This document shows, in pieces, positions 55,819 to 63,521 of a stretch of 64,000 nt of DNA. The notes beneath the pieces were generated by a model that had not been told where the DNA came from, ran no database searches, and worked only from the letters and a program-made list of their open reading frames with translations. Every line of letters begins with the position of its first letter. Within the stretch, counting starts at the first letter, position 1. Source of the DNA: Niallia nealsonii (GTDB lineage Bacteria; Bacillota; Bacilli; Bacillales; Cytobacillaceae); the NCBI RefSeq assembly GCF_002835805.1, contig NZ_PISE01000025.1:24917-88916 (forward strand), written 5' to 3'. The position numbers and the translations under genes were made by a program.

Positions 55819-56382
55819 TTGAAAAAACTTTTTTATCTGCTGATTATCCTAGCCGTTGCCTGTTTTGGCATCCTTGCATTTTATTACATACAAATAAAAA
55901 AAACTGCTGCTATAACTCCACCTGACAATATTCCTTATATTATTGTGTTAGGAGCAAAAGTAAATGAGCAGAAATTGTCAAAACCATTACAATACCGGGC
56001 AGAAACAGCATTTGCTTATTGGGAAAAAAATCAAAAAAGTCAAATTGTCGTAACAGGAGGCCAAGGAAGCGGAGAAACAACCACTGAGGCAGAAGCGCTG
56101 CAAAACTATTTTCTAGAAAAAGGAGTACCAGAAAATCATATTTTACTAGAAGACAAATCTACCTCTACTTATGAAAATATTCAATTGGCAAAAAAGCTTT
56201 TTTCTATAGAAGAAGCTGTTATTGTCAGCAATGATTTCCATCTATTCCGTGCCATCACTATTGCCAAAAAAGAAGGGATTCAAGCATATCCACTCGCTGC
56301 AAAAACTCCTTTATGGGCAAAGCTCCCCTTGTATATAAGAGAATATGCCGCAATCGGGAAAATGAAACTAAAAGGCTATTAA
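55819..56382 (+). CDS. YdcF family (DUF218) membrane-anchored protein
   Basis: 187 residues. TTG at 55819 is favoured by AAGGAGGAA; an ATG at 55795 has no site. An N-terminal helix is followed by a DUF218 domain with IVLGAKVNEQKLSKPL, VTGGQGSGETTTEAEAL, ILLEDKSTSTYENI and VSNDFHLFRAI. Members such as SanA and ElyC act in envelope integrity; their reaction is unknown. Confidence 0.9.
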   Translation: MKKLFYLLIILAVACFGILAFYYIQIKKTAAITPPDNIPYIIVLGAKVNEQKLSKPLQYRAETAFAYWEKNQKSQIVVTGGQGSGETTTEAEALQNYFLEKGVPENHILLEDKSTSTYENIQLAKKLFSIEEAVIVSNDFHLFRAITIAKKEGIQAYPLAAKTPLWAKLPLYIREYAAIGKMKLKGY

Positions 56383-56386
56383 AAAA

Positions 56387-56427
56387 ACATGTAGAATCGG
56401 ACACAGCCTGATTCTACATGTTTTTTT
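56387..56427. terminator. Terminator between convergent YdcF and patatin genes
   Basis: AACATGTAGAATCgg / ctGATTCTACATGTTTTTT stem, T7 on the plus strand. Confidence 0.88.
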
Positions 56428-56429
56428 CC

Positions 56430-57281
56430 TTAGAACTGAAATTGTTTAATAGCAGGCATCGCTTTTTTTGCATCCTCATATCCTTGCACATAAAGTGCAG
56501 AAAGCTTTTGTGGATTTCTTTCCATTCTTCCAACGGCAAGCTTCTCTAACGGTCTAATAAGGATAATATTGCCGTTTGCTTCTTCTCGGTCCAGATAATC
56601 CATCGTTTTATTATAATAAACAAATCTTTCCTTCATCCTTTTTTGCAACCCTTTATACTGGGGATATTTTTTCTCTACAAAATAGTGAAAACGAGATTTC
56701 GACTTTCTGTATCCTTTGTTTCGCGTTAAGATGACAACATTTTTTTTGTATCCATCCTGTGTAGCAACATCAATGGGAACGCTCGCTGAAATGCCCCCAT
56801 CTAATAACAATCTATCTTTAAACTCTACAGGAGGAGCTAAAAAAGGCAAAGAACTTGATGCACGCAATACTTTTAATAACTCTTCTTTGTAGTCTTCCTT
56901 GCCATAAAAGATGCTTTCTCCTGTATAAACATCTGTTGTTCCTATTTTTAATTGCGCAGAATTTGCATAAAAGGTTTCATAATCAAATGGCACTATTTTG
57001 GAAGGAATTTCATCATAAATAAAATCCATGCCAAAAAACTGGCGATTCTGACGAAAGTTGCTCCATGACATATAGCGTGGATCTTTCACATAATCTAAAC
57101 TTACCTTTTTATTTCTGCCAATTTGTTTCGATAGATAGGATGCAGCATAACTTGCTCCTGCCGATACACCAATTACATATGGAAAATGGATATCATGTTC
57201 CAAAAAATATTCTAATGCCCCTGCTGTATAAACAGCACGCATTCCCCCACCTTCTAATACGAGTCCAATTTTCTCCATCAT
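56430..57281 (-). CDS. Patatin-like phospholipase
   Basis: Serine acyl hydrolase of 283 residues. Oxyanion loop LEGGGMRAVYTAG, nucleophile elbow GVSAG and catalytic DGG (LLDGGISASVP) are intact, with a SSSLPFLAPPV motif. ATG at 57281 (MMEKIGLVLEGGG) follows GGAAAG; an ATG at 57302 is also open but has no site. Probably cytoplasmic; lipid substrate unknown. Confidence 0.92.
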   Translation of the reverse strand: MMEKIGLVLEGGGMRAVYTAGALEYFLEHDIHFPYVIGVSAGASYAASYLSKQIGRNKKVSLDYVKDPRYMSWSNFRQNRQFFGMDFIYDEIPSKIVPFDYETFYANSAQLKIGTTDVYTGESIFYGKEDYKEELLKVLRASSSLPFLAPPVEFKDRLLLDGGISASVPIDVATQDGYKKNVVILTRNKGYRKSKSRFHYFVEKKYPQYKGLQKRMKERFVYYNKTMDYLDREEANGNIILIRPLEKLAVGRMERNPQKLSALYVQGYEDAKKAMPAIKQFQF

Positions 57282-57349
57282 CTCTCTATTCTTTCCTTCC
57301 ATTAATCGATAACTTCTAACAGGAAATTATAGCATATTATCTCTTCTAT

Positions 57350-57401
57350 TAAAAAAAATCCTCTTTTTGCAAAAAACTTCACAGCAAAAAAGGATTTTTT
57401 T
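57350..57401. terminator. Hairpin upstream of the patatin gene
   Basis: AAAAAATCCTCTTTTTGC / GCAAAAAAGGATTTTTT arms with T run. It abuts dispersed-repeat copy C. Confidence 0.7.
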
Positions 57402-57515
57402 ATAAAGTTCAACTAACAATCAGGCTTTTACTCAGCAATTTTCTCCTCACCTAGATTTCTCGTTTTCTCTTATCATTCCTTAGGCGGGGACAAAAACCCG
57501 TTAAACAGAGATAAA
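57402..57515 (+). repeat. Nested-hairpin dispersed repeat, copy C (short form)
   Basis: ATAAAGTTCAACTAACAATCAGGCTTTT, then CTCACCTAGATTTCTCGTTT, TAGGCGGGG and CAAAAACCCGTTAA. Its 5' junction differs from A and B: it keeps CAACTAACAATCAG, suggesting a different internal deletion. Confidence 0.82.
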
Positions 57516-57567
57516 TGATTCCACCTTTATGCTTGCCGCACAAAGAATAATGAAAATAATCCAATTA

Positions 57568-57891
57568 TTACCGAATAAAACGGATAACCATTGGAATACG
57601 GTATTCTTTTCCGTCATATGCTTTTATACAAGCGATGATCGTAAAAATAAACATCAATAAACTGACAATCGCACATAGTATAAACCCAATAAAAATAAGC
57701 GTTAAAATACCGCTTATCACAAGATAAATGGTATACGATATTAAAAAGTTAAAATACTCCTTGCCATGGTAATTGACAAATTCAGAATCCCTTTTAATCA
57801 GCCAAATAATTAGTGGGCCAACAAATGTTGTAAAAAAACTAGAAGCATAGATAGCTAGTGCAAATAGTTTATCTTCATTCCTTATATTCAT
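57568..57891 (-). CDS. DUF4870 family membrane protein
   Basis: 107 residues with three hydrophobic helices. The IRNEDKLFALAIYASSFFTT start, then FVNYHGKEYFNFLISYTIYL, and the end AYDGKEYRIPMVIRFIR are standard DUF4870. CGGAGGAT precedes the ATG. Function unknown. Confidence 0.9.
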   Translation of the reverse strand: MNIRNEDKLFALAIYASSFFTTFVGPLIIWLIKRDSEFVNYHGKEYFNFLISYTIYLVISGILTLIFIGFILCAIVSLLMFIFTIIACIKAYDGKEYRIPMVIRFIR

Positions 57892-58088
57892 ATAAAATCC
57901 TCCGTGATTTATAATATATTATTGCATGTTTGCATTAGTATATACGGTTATTGGAAGAAAATGTTTCAATTATTTTGATTGATTACTTGAATAAATTTTT
58001 CCTTTTAAGATTGGTCATGTATACTATTATTAACATCTTTTACATGATATACATAGATGTTTTCGAAAAATATATGGGAGAGATTATT

Positions 58089-58688
58089 TTGAGTGAATTT
58101 GTTTCTACTATTTTTGACTTTTTATCCTCTTTAGGGTATTTAGGGATTGCACTTGGACTGATGATTGAAGTTATTCCTAGTGAAATTGTGCTAAGTTATG
58201 GCGGCTATCTTATCCACCTTGGCGAAGTTAATTTCATCGGGGCACTGATTGCTGGAGTAATCGGCGGCACCATTGCCCAGCTGTTTATTTATTGGATCGG
58301 CTATTACGGGGGCAGACCTTTTATTGATCGGTATGGGAAGTACCTATTAATTAAAAAATCTCATGTAGATGCTGCAGAATCATGGTTTTTAAAACATGGG
58401 ACAGGCATGATTTTTTTGGCCAGGTTTATCCCGGTTGTACGACATGCAATTAGTATTCCTGCAGGAATTGCCAGAATGCCTATTGGCCAATTTATTCTAT
58501 ATACAACTGCTGCCATTATTCCATGGACAGTGCTTTTTCTATTGCTTGGCATGAAACTCGGCAGTAGTTGGGAAAATATTGAGATATACGCAAAACCTTA
58601 TTTAACTCCGATTATTAGTATCGCAGTTGTTGCTATCCTTATTTATTTTCTATTTCAATTTCGCAAGAAAAAAATTAACATTAAGTAA
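58089..58688 (+). CDS. DedA family membrane protein, second copy
   Basis: 199 residues from TTG 58089, preceded by GGGAGAGATTATT; the frame is open upstream to 57951 without a binding site. Core motifs: MIEVIPSEIVLSYGGYL, FLARFIPVVRHAISIPAG, IARMPIGQF. It is a divergent paralogue of the 24266 gene (roughly the same layout, moderate identity). Probable lipid scramblase/flippase of the DedA family. Confidence 0.91.
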   Translation: MSEFVSTIFDFLSSLGYLGIALGLMIEVIPSEIVLSYGGYLIHLGEVNFIGALIAGVIGGTIAQLFIYWIGYYGGRPFIDRYGKYLLIKKSHVDAAESWFLKHGTGMIFLARFIPVVRHAISIPAGIARMPIGQFILYTTAAIIPWTVLFLLLGMKLGSSWENIEIYAKPYLTPIISIAVVAILIYFLFQFRKKKINIK

Positions 58689-58782
58689 ACATAAAATTTA
58701 TATTTTTCCTATTTTCATTTCCAGTATTTTTTTGTAAAATAAAGTTAACGAATTTATTATTACAGCATAATAAAAAATACCT

Positions 58783-58836
58783 GACAGGCACATAAATGTT
58801 ATCTTTACTTTTAAAGGGTTAAGCCTGTCTTTTTAA
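58783..58836 (+). terminator. Terminator of the DedA gene
   Basis: GACAGGC...GCCTGTC arms followed by T5. Confidence 0.8.
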
Positions 58837-58849
58837 GGGAATAAAATAA

Positions 58850-58956
58850 TGGGAAGGCAAATGGTGCGCCACCGTATTGGTTCTAGTGGGTTCGATTCCC
58901 ACCCCGAAATTTTTTAGAAAGCTATAAAAAATTTCGAGGGTGGGTTTGCTTTTTTG
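58850..58956 (+). ncRNA. tRNA T-arm-like sequence fused to an 18-bp hairpin
   Basis: GGTGCGCCACC (hairpin), GTATTGGTTCTA, then GTGGGTTCGATTCCCAC, a perfect tRNA T-arm with TTCGATT loop. The CCCACCC of the T-arm is shared with a second, longer stem: CCCACCC-GAAATTTTTT (58898-58915) pairs with AAAAAATTTC-GGGTGGG (58926-58944), followed by TTTGCTTTTTTG. The two folds are mutually exclusive. There is no acceptor stem, anticodon arm or CCA, so it is not a tRNA gene. Lies 60 bp upstream of a GNAT gene. Confidence 0.45.
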
Positions 58957-59003
58957 TCTTTAGAGAAAATCTGCCCTCATAGTAGAATCGGAGGGATTTT
59001 TTT

Positions 59004-59564
59004 ATGCTCAGAAAAAGAGATCTTGAAGAATGCCATGTACTATTTGAACTGATGAGCCACCCAGATGTTTTTCCATTTGTTCGCCAAAAAGCCTATTCTT
59101 ATGAGGAATACTTATTTTTAACCAAACAAACCATGGAAGCAGAAGATCAGGGCGAGTTGATTTCCCGGACTATTTTAGATGAATGGCAAAATCCAATTGG
59201 AACGATTAATTTATTTGATATCAGCGACAATACTGGATTTCTTGGTACATGGTTAGGCAAACCATACCATGGTCTAGGATATAATAGACCCGCAAAAGAA
59301 CAGTTTTTTTCTGAACTGTTTTATGAGCTGAATATAGAATCAGTTATTATGAAAATTAACAGCAAAAATACTCGCTCCCAAAAAGCTGCCGAAAAACTCC
59401 CATATGTTGTTTCCGCTAATGACACAAGAAAAACTTTATTAGAAAAATTAAATAACAATGGAAACAATTATTTTTTATATGAAATTCCAAAAGATTTATA
59501 TACACTTCATTCTTTGCGGAGTTCTGCAATAGAAGAAAATCAGGATGATCGTTTGGAAGCATAA
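59004..59564 (+). CDS. GNAT family acetyltransferase
   Basis: 186-residue acetyltransferase of the RimJ-like branch: LRKRDLEECHVLFELMSHPD at the start, GTWLGKPYHGLGYNRPAKEQ in the acetyl-CoA region, then INSKNTRSQKAAEKL. It is divergent at the usual Q/RxxGxG/A loop (HGLGYN), so binding should be tested. The last 25 residues are acidic. GGAGGGATTTT site. Its stop codon TAA is the first part of dispersed-repeat copy D. Confidence 0.82.
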   Translation: MLRKRDLEECHVLFELMSHPDVFPFVRQKAYSYEEYLFLTKQTMEAEDQGELISRTILDEWQNPIGTINLFDISDNTGFLGTWLGKPYHGLGYNRPAKEQFFSELFYELNIESVIMKINSKNTRSQKAAEKLPYVVSANDTRKTLLEKLNNNGNNYFLYEIPKDLYTLHSLRSSAIEENQDDRLEA

Positions 59565-59693
59565 AGTGAAACTTCAATCAGCAGGAGTTTTCTCCCCCAC
59601 TGATAATTAGTTGAACCAATCAGGCTTTTACACGGGCAAGATTCTCCCCATCTGTCTCATTCATCTACTAGGAGAATCTTGGCTTGCTTTCTG
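59561..59693 (+). repeat. Nested-hairpin dispersed repeat, copy D (long form)
   Basis: ATAAAGTGAAACTTCAATCAG, a first hairpin CAGCAGGAG/CTCCCCCACTG, TTAGTTGAACCAATCAGGC, then a second hairpin with arms AGATTCTCC / GGAGAATCT instead of the usual CACCTA/TAGGTG. Two CAATCAG direct repeats flank the first hairpin. The rest up to 59859 is promoter region of the MATE gene (TATAAT at 59819). Confidence 0.82.
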
Positions 59694-59859
59694 CAATATA
59701 AAGAGCTGTATAAAAATGTGATGTTTGACTTTGTCTACACTCTGAAAGCTGTATAAAAATATACAGTTTTTTTTCGTCTATCAAAATACTTAGGTCTCAA
59801 TTTCCTTCTTTAGTATGGTATAATACTTAGCGTTACTGATATGAAAGAGAGCATACTAT

Positions 59860-61218
59860 ATGAATCAAACCTATACAACAGCACAGAAACTAAAACAATT
59901 ATTTTTTATTTTACTTCCCATTTTCGTTACTCAAGTTGGCATGTTTGGGTTAACTTTTTTTGATACCACTATGTCAGGGCATTATGATCCTGTGGATCTT
60001 GCAGGAGTAGCTGTGGGAAGTTCTTTATGGACTCCAATTTATACTGGTTTAAGCGGAGTTTTACTGGCGATCCCTCCTATTGTATCCCAGTTGATGGGGA
60101 AAAAAGAGCATAATAAAATCAGCTTTTCTATTATCCAGGCTGGTTATTTAGCCATTATAATGGCTTTGCTTCTTATTGTAATTGGCTACTTTGCTTTAGA
60201 TCCTATTTTAGCATCAATGGGCCTTGAAAAAGAGGTGCAAAGCATTGCAACTCGTTACTTATATGCCTTAAGCATTGGTATCATTCCAATTTTTTTATAT
60301 TTCGTTTTGCGCTCCTTTATTGATGCACTCGGACAAACACAAGTGACGATGTTTATTACATTAGTATCTTTGCCTATTAATATTGGTTTAAATTATTTGT
60401 TTATTAATGGCATATGGATTTTCCCTGAACTTGGCGGCGTTGGCACAGGATTTGCAACAAGCATCACTTATTGGATGATGCTTATTATGGCCCTTTATAT
60501 AGTCCACCATAATGAACCTTTTGCTTCCTTTAAATTGTTCAGCCTATTTCACCACCTTTCTTGGACAAAATGGAAGGAGATACTAACAATTGGCATTCCA
60601 ATTGGTTTTTCCATCTTTTTTGAAACAAGCATTTTTAGTGCTGTTACCATTTTAATGAGCAACTATGATACACATACTATTGCTGCACATCAATCAGCCA
60701 TTAATTTTGCTTCCTTGTTATATATGGTACCACTTAGCATTTCAAGTGCATTAACGATCCTAGTTGGTTTTGAGGTTGGCGCAAACCGCCTAAAAGATGC
60801 AAAAATATACAGTTGGATAGGGGTTAGTTTGGCAGTAGCCATTGCCTTTATCAGCGGCATCATCCTCCTTGCATTTCGAACAGATATTGCAGGCATTTAT
60901 ACAAATGACCAAAAGGTGCTGGAGCTTACTTCCCAATTTCTTATATATGCTATTTTCTTTCAGCTTTCTGATGCTGTTCAAGCGCCAATCCAGGGTGCTT
61001 TAAGAGGATATAAGGATGTAAATATTACATTAATTATGTGTTTAATATCTTATTGGGTCATTGGATTGCCCCTTGGCTATTTATTCGCAAACTATTCTTC
61101 TTTTGGACCATTCGGCTATTGGATAGGCTTGATCGCGGGACTTGGCACAGGAGCAATTTTTCTTACAACGAGATTGTATTTTATTCAAAGAAATCAATTC
61201 GTCTTAAAGCCAATTTAA
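59860..61218 (+). CDS. MATE family multidrug efflux transporter
   Basis: 452-residue exporter with 12 helices, NorM/YeeO-like DinF-MATE architecture. Landmarks: FVTQVGMFGLTFFDTTMSGH (helix I), AGVAVGSSLWTPIYTGLSG, and the second-half repeat AAHQSAINFASLLYMVPLSI. Exports cationic or planar drugs in exchange for Na or H. GAAAGAGAG site; terminator follows. Confidence 0.93.
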   Translation: MNQTYTTAQKLKQLFFILLPIFVTQVGMFGLTFFDTTMSGHYDPVDLAGVAVGSSLWTPIYTGLSGVLLAIPPIVSQLMGKKEHNKISFSIIQAGYLAIIMALLLIVIGYFALDPILASMGLEKEVQSIATRYLYALSIGIIPIFLYFVLRSFIDALGQTQVTMFITLVSLPINIGLNYLFINGIWIFPELGGVGTGFATSITYWMMLIMALYIVHHNEPFASFKLFSLFHHLSWTKWKEILTIGIPIGFSIFFETSIFSAVTILMSNYDTHTIAAHQSAINFASLLYMVPLSISSALTILVGFEVGANRLKDAKIYSWIGVSLAVAIAFISGIILLAFRTDIAGIYTNDQKVLELTSQFLIYAIFFQLSDAVQAPIQGALRGYKDVNITLIMCLISYWVIGLPLGYLFANYSSFGPFGYWIGLIAGLGTGAIFLTTRLYFIQRNQFVLKPI

Positions 61219-61225
61219 TAGTAGT

Positions 61226-61265
61226 AAGAAAGTGGATTGTTGTTAAAGACAAACCACTTTTTTAT
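61226..61265 (+). terminator. Terminator of the MATE gene
   Basis: AAAGTGGATTGTT...AACAAACCACTTTT-type stem with T6. Confidence 0.75.
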
Positions 61266-61280
61266 TTATCTGTAGCTCTG

Positions 61281-61439
61281 ATAAAGTGAAACTTCAACCA
61301 GTGGGGGTTTTCTTCATTCCCCACGGGTTGTTAGTTGAACCAATCAGGCTTTTATGCGCAGTTATCCCCCACCTAGATTTCTCGTTTTCTCTTACCATCC
61401 CTTAGGTGGGGGTCAAAAGCCCGTTAATGTGTGATAAAG
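61281..61439 (+). repeat. Nested-hairpin dispersed repeat, copy E (long form, best preserved)
   Basis: ATAAAGTGAAACTTCAACCA, first hairpin GTGGGG/CCCCAC, TTAGTTGAACCAATCA, outer stem GGCTTTT/AAAAGCC and inner 10-bp stem CCCCCACCTA / TAGGTGGGGG, ending GTGTGATAAAG. Inner and outer stems are both perfect. Confidence 0.88.
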
Positions 61440-61454
61440 CTATTGTTGATTTTT

Positions 61455-61600
61455 GTATTCTGTGAGACTCCCGGGGAAAGTGAATGCCCTTTCGCCGCAA
61501 TCAACAGCCAAATTTAACAGAACCTTACCTTTATTATTCACCCCACTTAGATTTTCCCTAACCTATCCTCTGAGATAGGGAAAAAGCTTAAAATAGTAAT
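61455..61600 (+). repeat. Collapsed repeat pieces
   Basis: 61460-61510 resembles a shrunken GC-rich repeat (GTGAGACTCCCGGGG, AAAGTGAATGC, CAATCAACAG). 61541-61600 (CCCCACTTAGATTTT...GATAGGGAAAAAGCTT) looks like a degenerate 3' half of the nested-hairpin repeat (copy G). No gene between 61219 and 61691. Confidence 0.5.
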
Positions 61601-61691
61601 AAAAAGGAAAACACCAATTGGGCATTTGTGCATAAGATAAAAAGACCTGTAAAGTGGGTTACTTCTTAAGCAAAGAAAGGATGAATTTCAT

Positions 61692-62174
61692 ATGTTCCCT
61701 TGGAATTTATTCCCTTTTAATAAAGATGCAAAATCGAAGATGAACGGAATGAAGCCTGCTGATATACAAAACTATGTACAAGAAATGATGGATAAAATGA
61801 TGCCCGACTCTTTGCAGAAAATGAATCCTCAAGATATGTTTAAAAATATAACTTCTGCAAATAATAGCACTCCTACTAATCAAGCAACGAATAAACTGTT
61901 TAATTATGTTGTATTTGAAACCCATCATCATTGTTTTGTCCGGATTCCAATCGCTGATGAAGCTTGGCTGAAAAATATTAAAATTTATTATACTTCTAAC
62001 CAAGTAATTATTCAGCATATTCCCACAGAACCAGATAAACATATCATTACATTACCTTCAGTCGTTAGAAAAAAAGGGTCGACCGCCACCTTTAAAGACA
62101 ATATATTAGAAATTAAAATTCAAAAAAGCAATGAAATGAGTTACTCTGAAATTGATGTAACCGAAATAAACTAA
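61692..62174 (+). CDS. Hsp20-like protein, spore-associated type (GerT-like)
   Basis: 160-residue protein. The N-terminal part (MFPWNLFPFNKDAKSKMNGM) is a short targeting-like segment; the C-terminal half (VFETHHHCFVRIPIADEAWL, LPSVVRKKGSTATFKDNILE) is a degenerate alpha-crystallin domain. Similar Hsp20-like pairs occur as spore coat or germination proteins (GerT, CotP/CotM). AAAGGATG site. Likely operon with the next gene. Confidence 0.75.
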   Translation: MFPWNLFPFNKDAKSKMNGMKPADIQNYVQEMMDKMMPDSLQKMNPQDMFKNITSANNSTPTNQATNKLFNYVVFETHHHCFVRIPIADEAWLKNIKIYYTSNQVIIQHIPTEPDKHIITLPSVVRKKGSTATFKDNILEIKIQKSNEMSYSEIDVTEIN

Positions 62175-62203
62175 TCAGTTATTAAAATATGGAGGCTATT
62201 CTT

Positions 62204-62626
62204 ATGAATTTTGACAATTTAAAGAATATTTACCAATTTGCTGAACACCATCAAAAAGAAGAATATTGGCAAAACTTATTCCAATATCAATCTTCTACTC
62301 CATTAACTATCACAAACTCTCCTTCCATCAAAAACAGCAACACATTTCCTGCATGTGATATATATCAAAAAGACAACTACTTTTATATCGATATGGAAAT
62401 TCCTGGGATGGATAGCAACCAAATTCAAGTAAGCTTATTGGATAATAATATACTAGAAGTTAAAGGCTATTATCGATCTTTGCAAGAAAACTGTGCTTAT
62501 TATCTAAAAGAAAGACAAAACCTACAGTTTACCAAACAAATTTCCCTACCAACTAGAGTAGAAGAACATAATTTGCAATCTTCTTATAAAAAAGGCATCT
62601 ACACCATATATTTTCGGCAAAATTAA
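62204..62626 (+). CDS. Hsp20/alpha-crystallin family protein (spore coat-like)
   Basis: 140 residues from ATG 62204 behind ATGGAGG. Alpha-crystallin domain with PACDIYQKDNYFYIDMEIPG, VSLLDNNILEVKGYYR and FTKQISLPTRVEEHNLQSSY; the end YTIYFRQN lacks the usual IxI motif. It resembles CotP/CotM spore-coat Hsp20 proteins. Follows the GerT-like gene by 29 bp. Confidence 0.85.
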   Translation: MNFDNLKNIYQFAEHHQKEEYWQNLFQYQSSTPLTITNSPSIKNSNTFPACDIYQKDNYFYIDMEIPGMDSNQIQVSLLDNNILEVKGYYRSLQENCAYYLKERQNLQFTKQISLPTRVEEHNLQSSYKKGIYTIYFRQN

Positions 62627-62678
62627 AAGAAGGAGCCTATTTGTCCATGCATTTTTTAGAGGCTTCCTTCTTTATTTA
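62622..62678 (+). terminator. Terminator of the Hsp20-like pair
   Basis: AAAGAAGGAGCCT...AGGCTTCCTTCTTTATTT arms. Confidence 0.8.
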
Positions 62679-62730
62679 TTAGCTGATTTAATTTTTTTTC
62701 TTAGTAAAAACGCTTTTTCCCTTTAATTAC

Positions 62731-63234
62731 TTACAAAAAAGACTTATCGTAACAATAAAAGGGATTTTCTTTTCCTTCAAAATGAAAAATCCCAACTTTA
62801 TTATATCCACTTTTTACAAATAAATTTTGGGCTTTATCATTTAAAGCATACGTATCTGTTTTTATATAAAAAACATTCTGCTCAATTGCATAAACTTCAG
62901 CAAATGCCAGTAGCTCACTGGCAATTCCACCACCTCTAATTTCTGGGTTCACCACTAAACGATGTATGATAAAAAAGTCTCTATCTTTATATGTCCAATC
63001 AATTTGATGATAATTTTTCCCGCCAATTTGATCAATTGTGATAGAGCCAATAGGAATTCCATCCAATTCTGCTACAAACAATGTTTGATTTTCTATATCC
63101 TTTTTAAAATCATCCTCTTTTGGATATTTGGAGGACCATTGATCATTTCCTTCTTGATTCATTAGAGTAACTGATTTTTGCACAAACCCCATAATCATCG
63201 GTAAATCTTCTATCGTTCCTTGTCTTATTTTCAC
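62731..63234 (-). CDS. GNAT family acetyltransferase
   Basis: 167-residue N-acetyltransferase. It opens MKIRQGTIEDLPMIMGFVQK; the acetyl-CoA loop is HRLVVNPEIRGGGIASELLA, then TDTYALNDKAQNLFVKSGYN before the last strand. Full length, substrate unknown. GGAGAATTAAGC precedes the ATG. Confidence 0.9.
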   Translation of the reverse strand: MKIRQGTIEDLPMIMGFVQKSVTLMNQEGNDQWSSKYPKEDDFKKDIENQTLFVAELDGIPIGSITIDQIGGKNYHQIDWTYKDRDFFIIHRLVVNPEIRGGGIASELLAFAEVYAIEQNVFYIKTDTYALNDKAQNLFVKSGYNKVGIFHFEGKENPFYCYDKSFL

Positions 63235-63467
63235 GCTTAATTCTCCTAAAAATCATATTTATGCTATTTTCCCCTTACATGATTAAAGTATTTCATTTTT
63301 TTACTATTAATCATGCAGGAAAATATATTATATAAATTTCTTGTAGGAAAAACCACTTTTTTGTCTATTTTAGTCAAAACCACAAAAATTTCTATCAGTA
63401 ATGTTCCTAATGGCCGTTCATGTGGGATAATACAGGCATTTTTACATACTCTATAAGGAGAGATATA
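63235..63467. other. Intergenic region, no gene seen
   Basis: AT-rich; contains an open frame on the minus strand without a binding site or homologue-like sequence. Confidence 0.4.
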
Positions 63468-63504
63468 AAAAAACCTAAAAGGCAATGGTGCCTTTTAGGT
63501 TTTT
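63468..63504. terminator. Terminator of the CAP-domain gene
   Basis: AAAAACCTAAAAGGCA / TGCCTTTTAGGTTTTT stem, symmetric, T run both ways. Confidence 0.92.
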
Positions 63505-63521
63505 AAATTGCTGCTAGTTTC

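Noticed and set aside
58861..58905. Intact tRNA gene
   Set aside because: Only a T-arm-like part is present; no acceptor stem, anticodon arm or D arm.
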